Made by a program: the position numbers and the translations under genes. Below, one piece after another: positions 13,066-13,795 of a stretch of DNA of 13,795 nt (the stretch's first letter is position 1; each line of letters begins with the position of its first letter). Source of the stretch: an uncultured Acidimicrobiaceae bacterium (GTDB lineage: Bacteria; Actinomycetota; Acidimicrobiia; Spongiisociales; UBA5794); contig CAMYJM010000023.1 of NCBI GenBank assembly GCA_947258635.1, forward strand, positions 1 through 13,795, given 5' to 3'. The notes under the pieces were generated by a model that saw only the letters and a list, made by a program, of their open reading frames with translations, searched no databases and was not told the DNA's origin.

Positions 13066-13795
13066 CGAGCCGGCGGGGTAATCACTTCCTGATAAAGAAC
13101 GCGCCGACTGACGCGGTGCGCGGCGGCCGCTTCGCGGACCGCTTCCGACGGGGCTACCCCCGTCTCGATAGCGGCGCGCGCGGCCTCTGCCGCCGCCGTG
13201 AGGTCGGCCGCCATCGCCGGCTTGGGCCCGATCACGATTGTCAGCTCCCCCTTTATCGACCGGCGACCACCGAACTCGGCGACGGCCATCGCCAGGCTGC
13301 CCCGCCATACTTCTTCGTGCAGTTTGGTGAGCTCCCGGGTGACGGCCACCGGGCGGCTGGCGCCGAGTGCGTTCGCCAAATCCTCCAGATCGGCGACAAC
13401 GCGCGAGGGCGCCGCGAATAGCACGATGGTTCGGGGTTCAGCCTCGAGTTCGGTGAGCAACGCCTCGCGGCCTCGCCGCTTGCGAGGGAGAAAGCCCTCG
13501 AAGACGAACCGATCCGACGGCAGCCCCGACACGGCCAGGGCGGCAGTGACGGCGCTCGGGCCCGGGATCACCGTGACCCGGGCTCCGGCCAGATGGGCCG
13601 CCCGGGCCGCAGTGAGCCCGGGATCCGATATCGAAGGCATGCCGGCGTCGGTCAGGAGCGCCACTACCTCGCCGGCTTCGAGCCGCCCGGTCAGTTCCTC
13701 GGCGCGCGCCGACTCATTCCCGGCGAAGTAGGACCGCAGCGGCCGGCTCAGCCCCAACGTCTGGAGCAGATACGACGAGCGGCGGGTGTCCTCGG
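13062..13795 (-). CDS. rsmI: 16S rRNA (cytidine1402-2'-O)-methyltransferase, 5' end outside the window
   Basis: RsmI methylates the 2'-hydroxyl of C1402 in the ribosomal P site. The window holds 243 residues and the stop; roughly 40-45 N-terminal residues lie beyond the right edge. Family blocks seen: EDTRR at the very edge (of AEDTR), LLTDAGMPSISDPG, VIPGPSAVTAAL, SGLPSDRFVFEGFLPRKRRGR (in two parts), EAEPRTIVLF, VTRELTKLHEEVWRG and KGELTIVIG, in the order expected of the tetrapyrrole methylase fold. The C-terminal helix region RVSRRVLYQEVI matches the usual end. Its TAG stop shares a CTAG with the stop of the convergent AbrB-family gene. Confidence 0.96.
   Translation of the reverse strand, partial: EDTRRSSYLLQTLGLSRPLRSYFAGNESARAEELTGRLEAGEVVALLTDAGMPSISDPGLTAARAAHLAGARVTVIPGPSAVTAALAVSGLPSDRFVFEGFLPRKRRGREALLTELEAEPRTIVLFAAPSRVVADLEDLANALGASRPVAVTRELTKLHEEVWRGSLAMAVAEFGGRRSIKGELTIVIGPKPAMAADLTAAAEAARAAIETGVAPSEAVREAAAAHRVSRRVLYQEVITPPAR

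Overview
The window is a dense, high-GC bacterial chromosome segment. All genes but one lie on the minus strand, and no gene-free stretch exceeds about 180 bp. Protein similarities recalled from memory (Mfd, Pth and MetG read most like mycobacterial versions) suggest an actinobacterium, perhaps a deep lineage such as Acidimicrobiia. The lineage is inference; no search was run. At least eight of fourteen genes start with GTG or TTG.

In transcription order (right to left) the minus strand carries: rsmI (5' end outside the window), metG, tatD, rsmA, ispE, tRNA-Gln(UUG), glmU (pyrophosphorylase domain only), prs, aceK, rplY/ctc, pth, glpK, pgsA and mfd (3' part outside the window). The one plus-strand gene is a small AbrB-family regulator between rsmI and metG. 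Genes are packed with 4-bp start/stop overlaps (tatD/rsmA, rsmA/ispE, prs/aceK) or gaps of 2 to about 30 bp. This points to two or three long operons for translation quality control, isoprenoid and cell-wall precursors, PRPP, and phospholipid head-group synthesis.

The order, including the reversed abrB, reproduces the Bacillus subtilis block rsmI-abrB-metS-tatD-...-rsmA-...-ispE-...-glmU-prs-ctc-pth-...-mfd. Against that ancient backbone two insertions stand out. The first is aceK (isocitrate dehydrogenase kinase/phosphatase, a mainly proteobacterial gene), placed between prs and rplY and followed by an 11-unit heptanucleotide array that supplies its stop codon. The second is a glpK-pgsA pair between pth and mfd, in which glycerol kinase makes the glycerol-3-phosphate that PgsA uses.

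Other oddities are a GlmU lacking its acetyltransferase half, a Pth whose first beta strand is encoded upstream of the first conventional start, a changed active-site loop in Pth, an AbrB-like protein with one Cys of a probable zinc site replaced by Asp, and a CTAG that serves as stop codon for two convergent genes. I saw no mobile element, CRISPR array, phage gene or rRNA.
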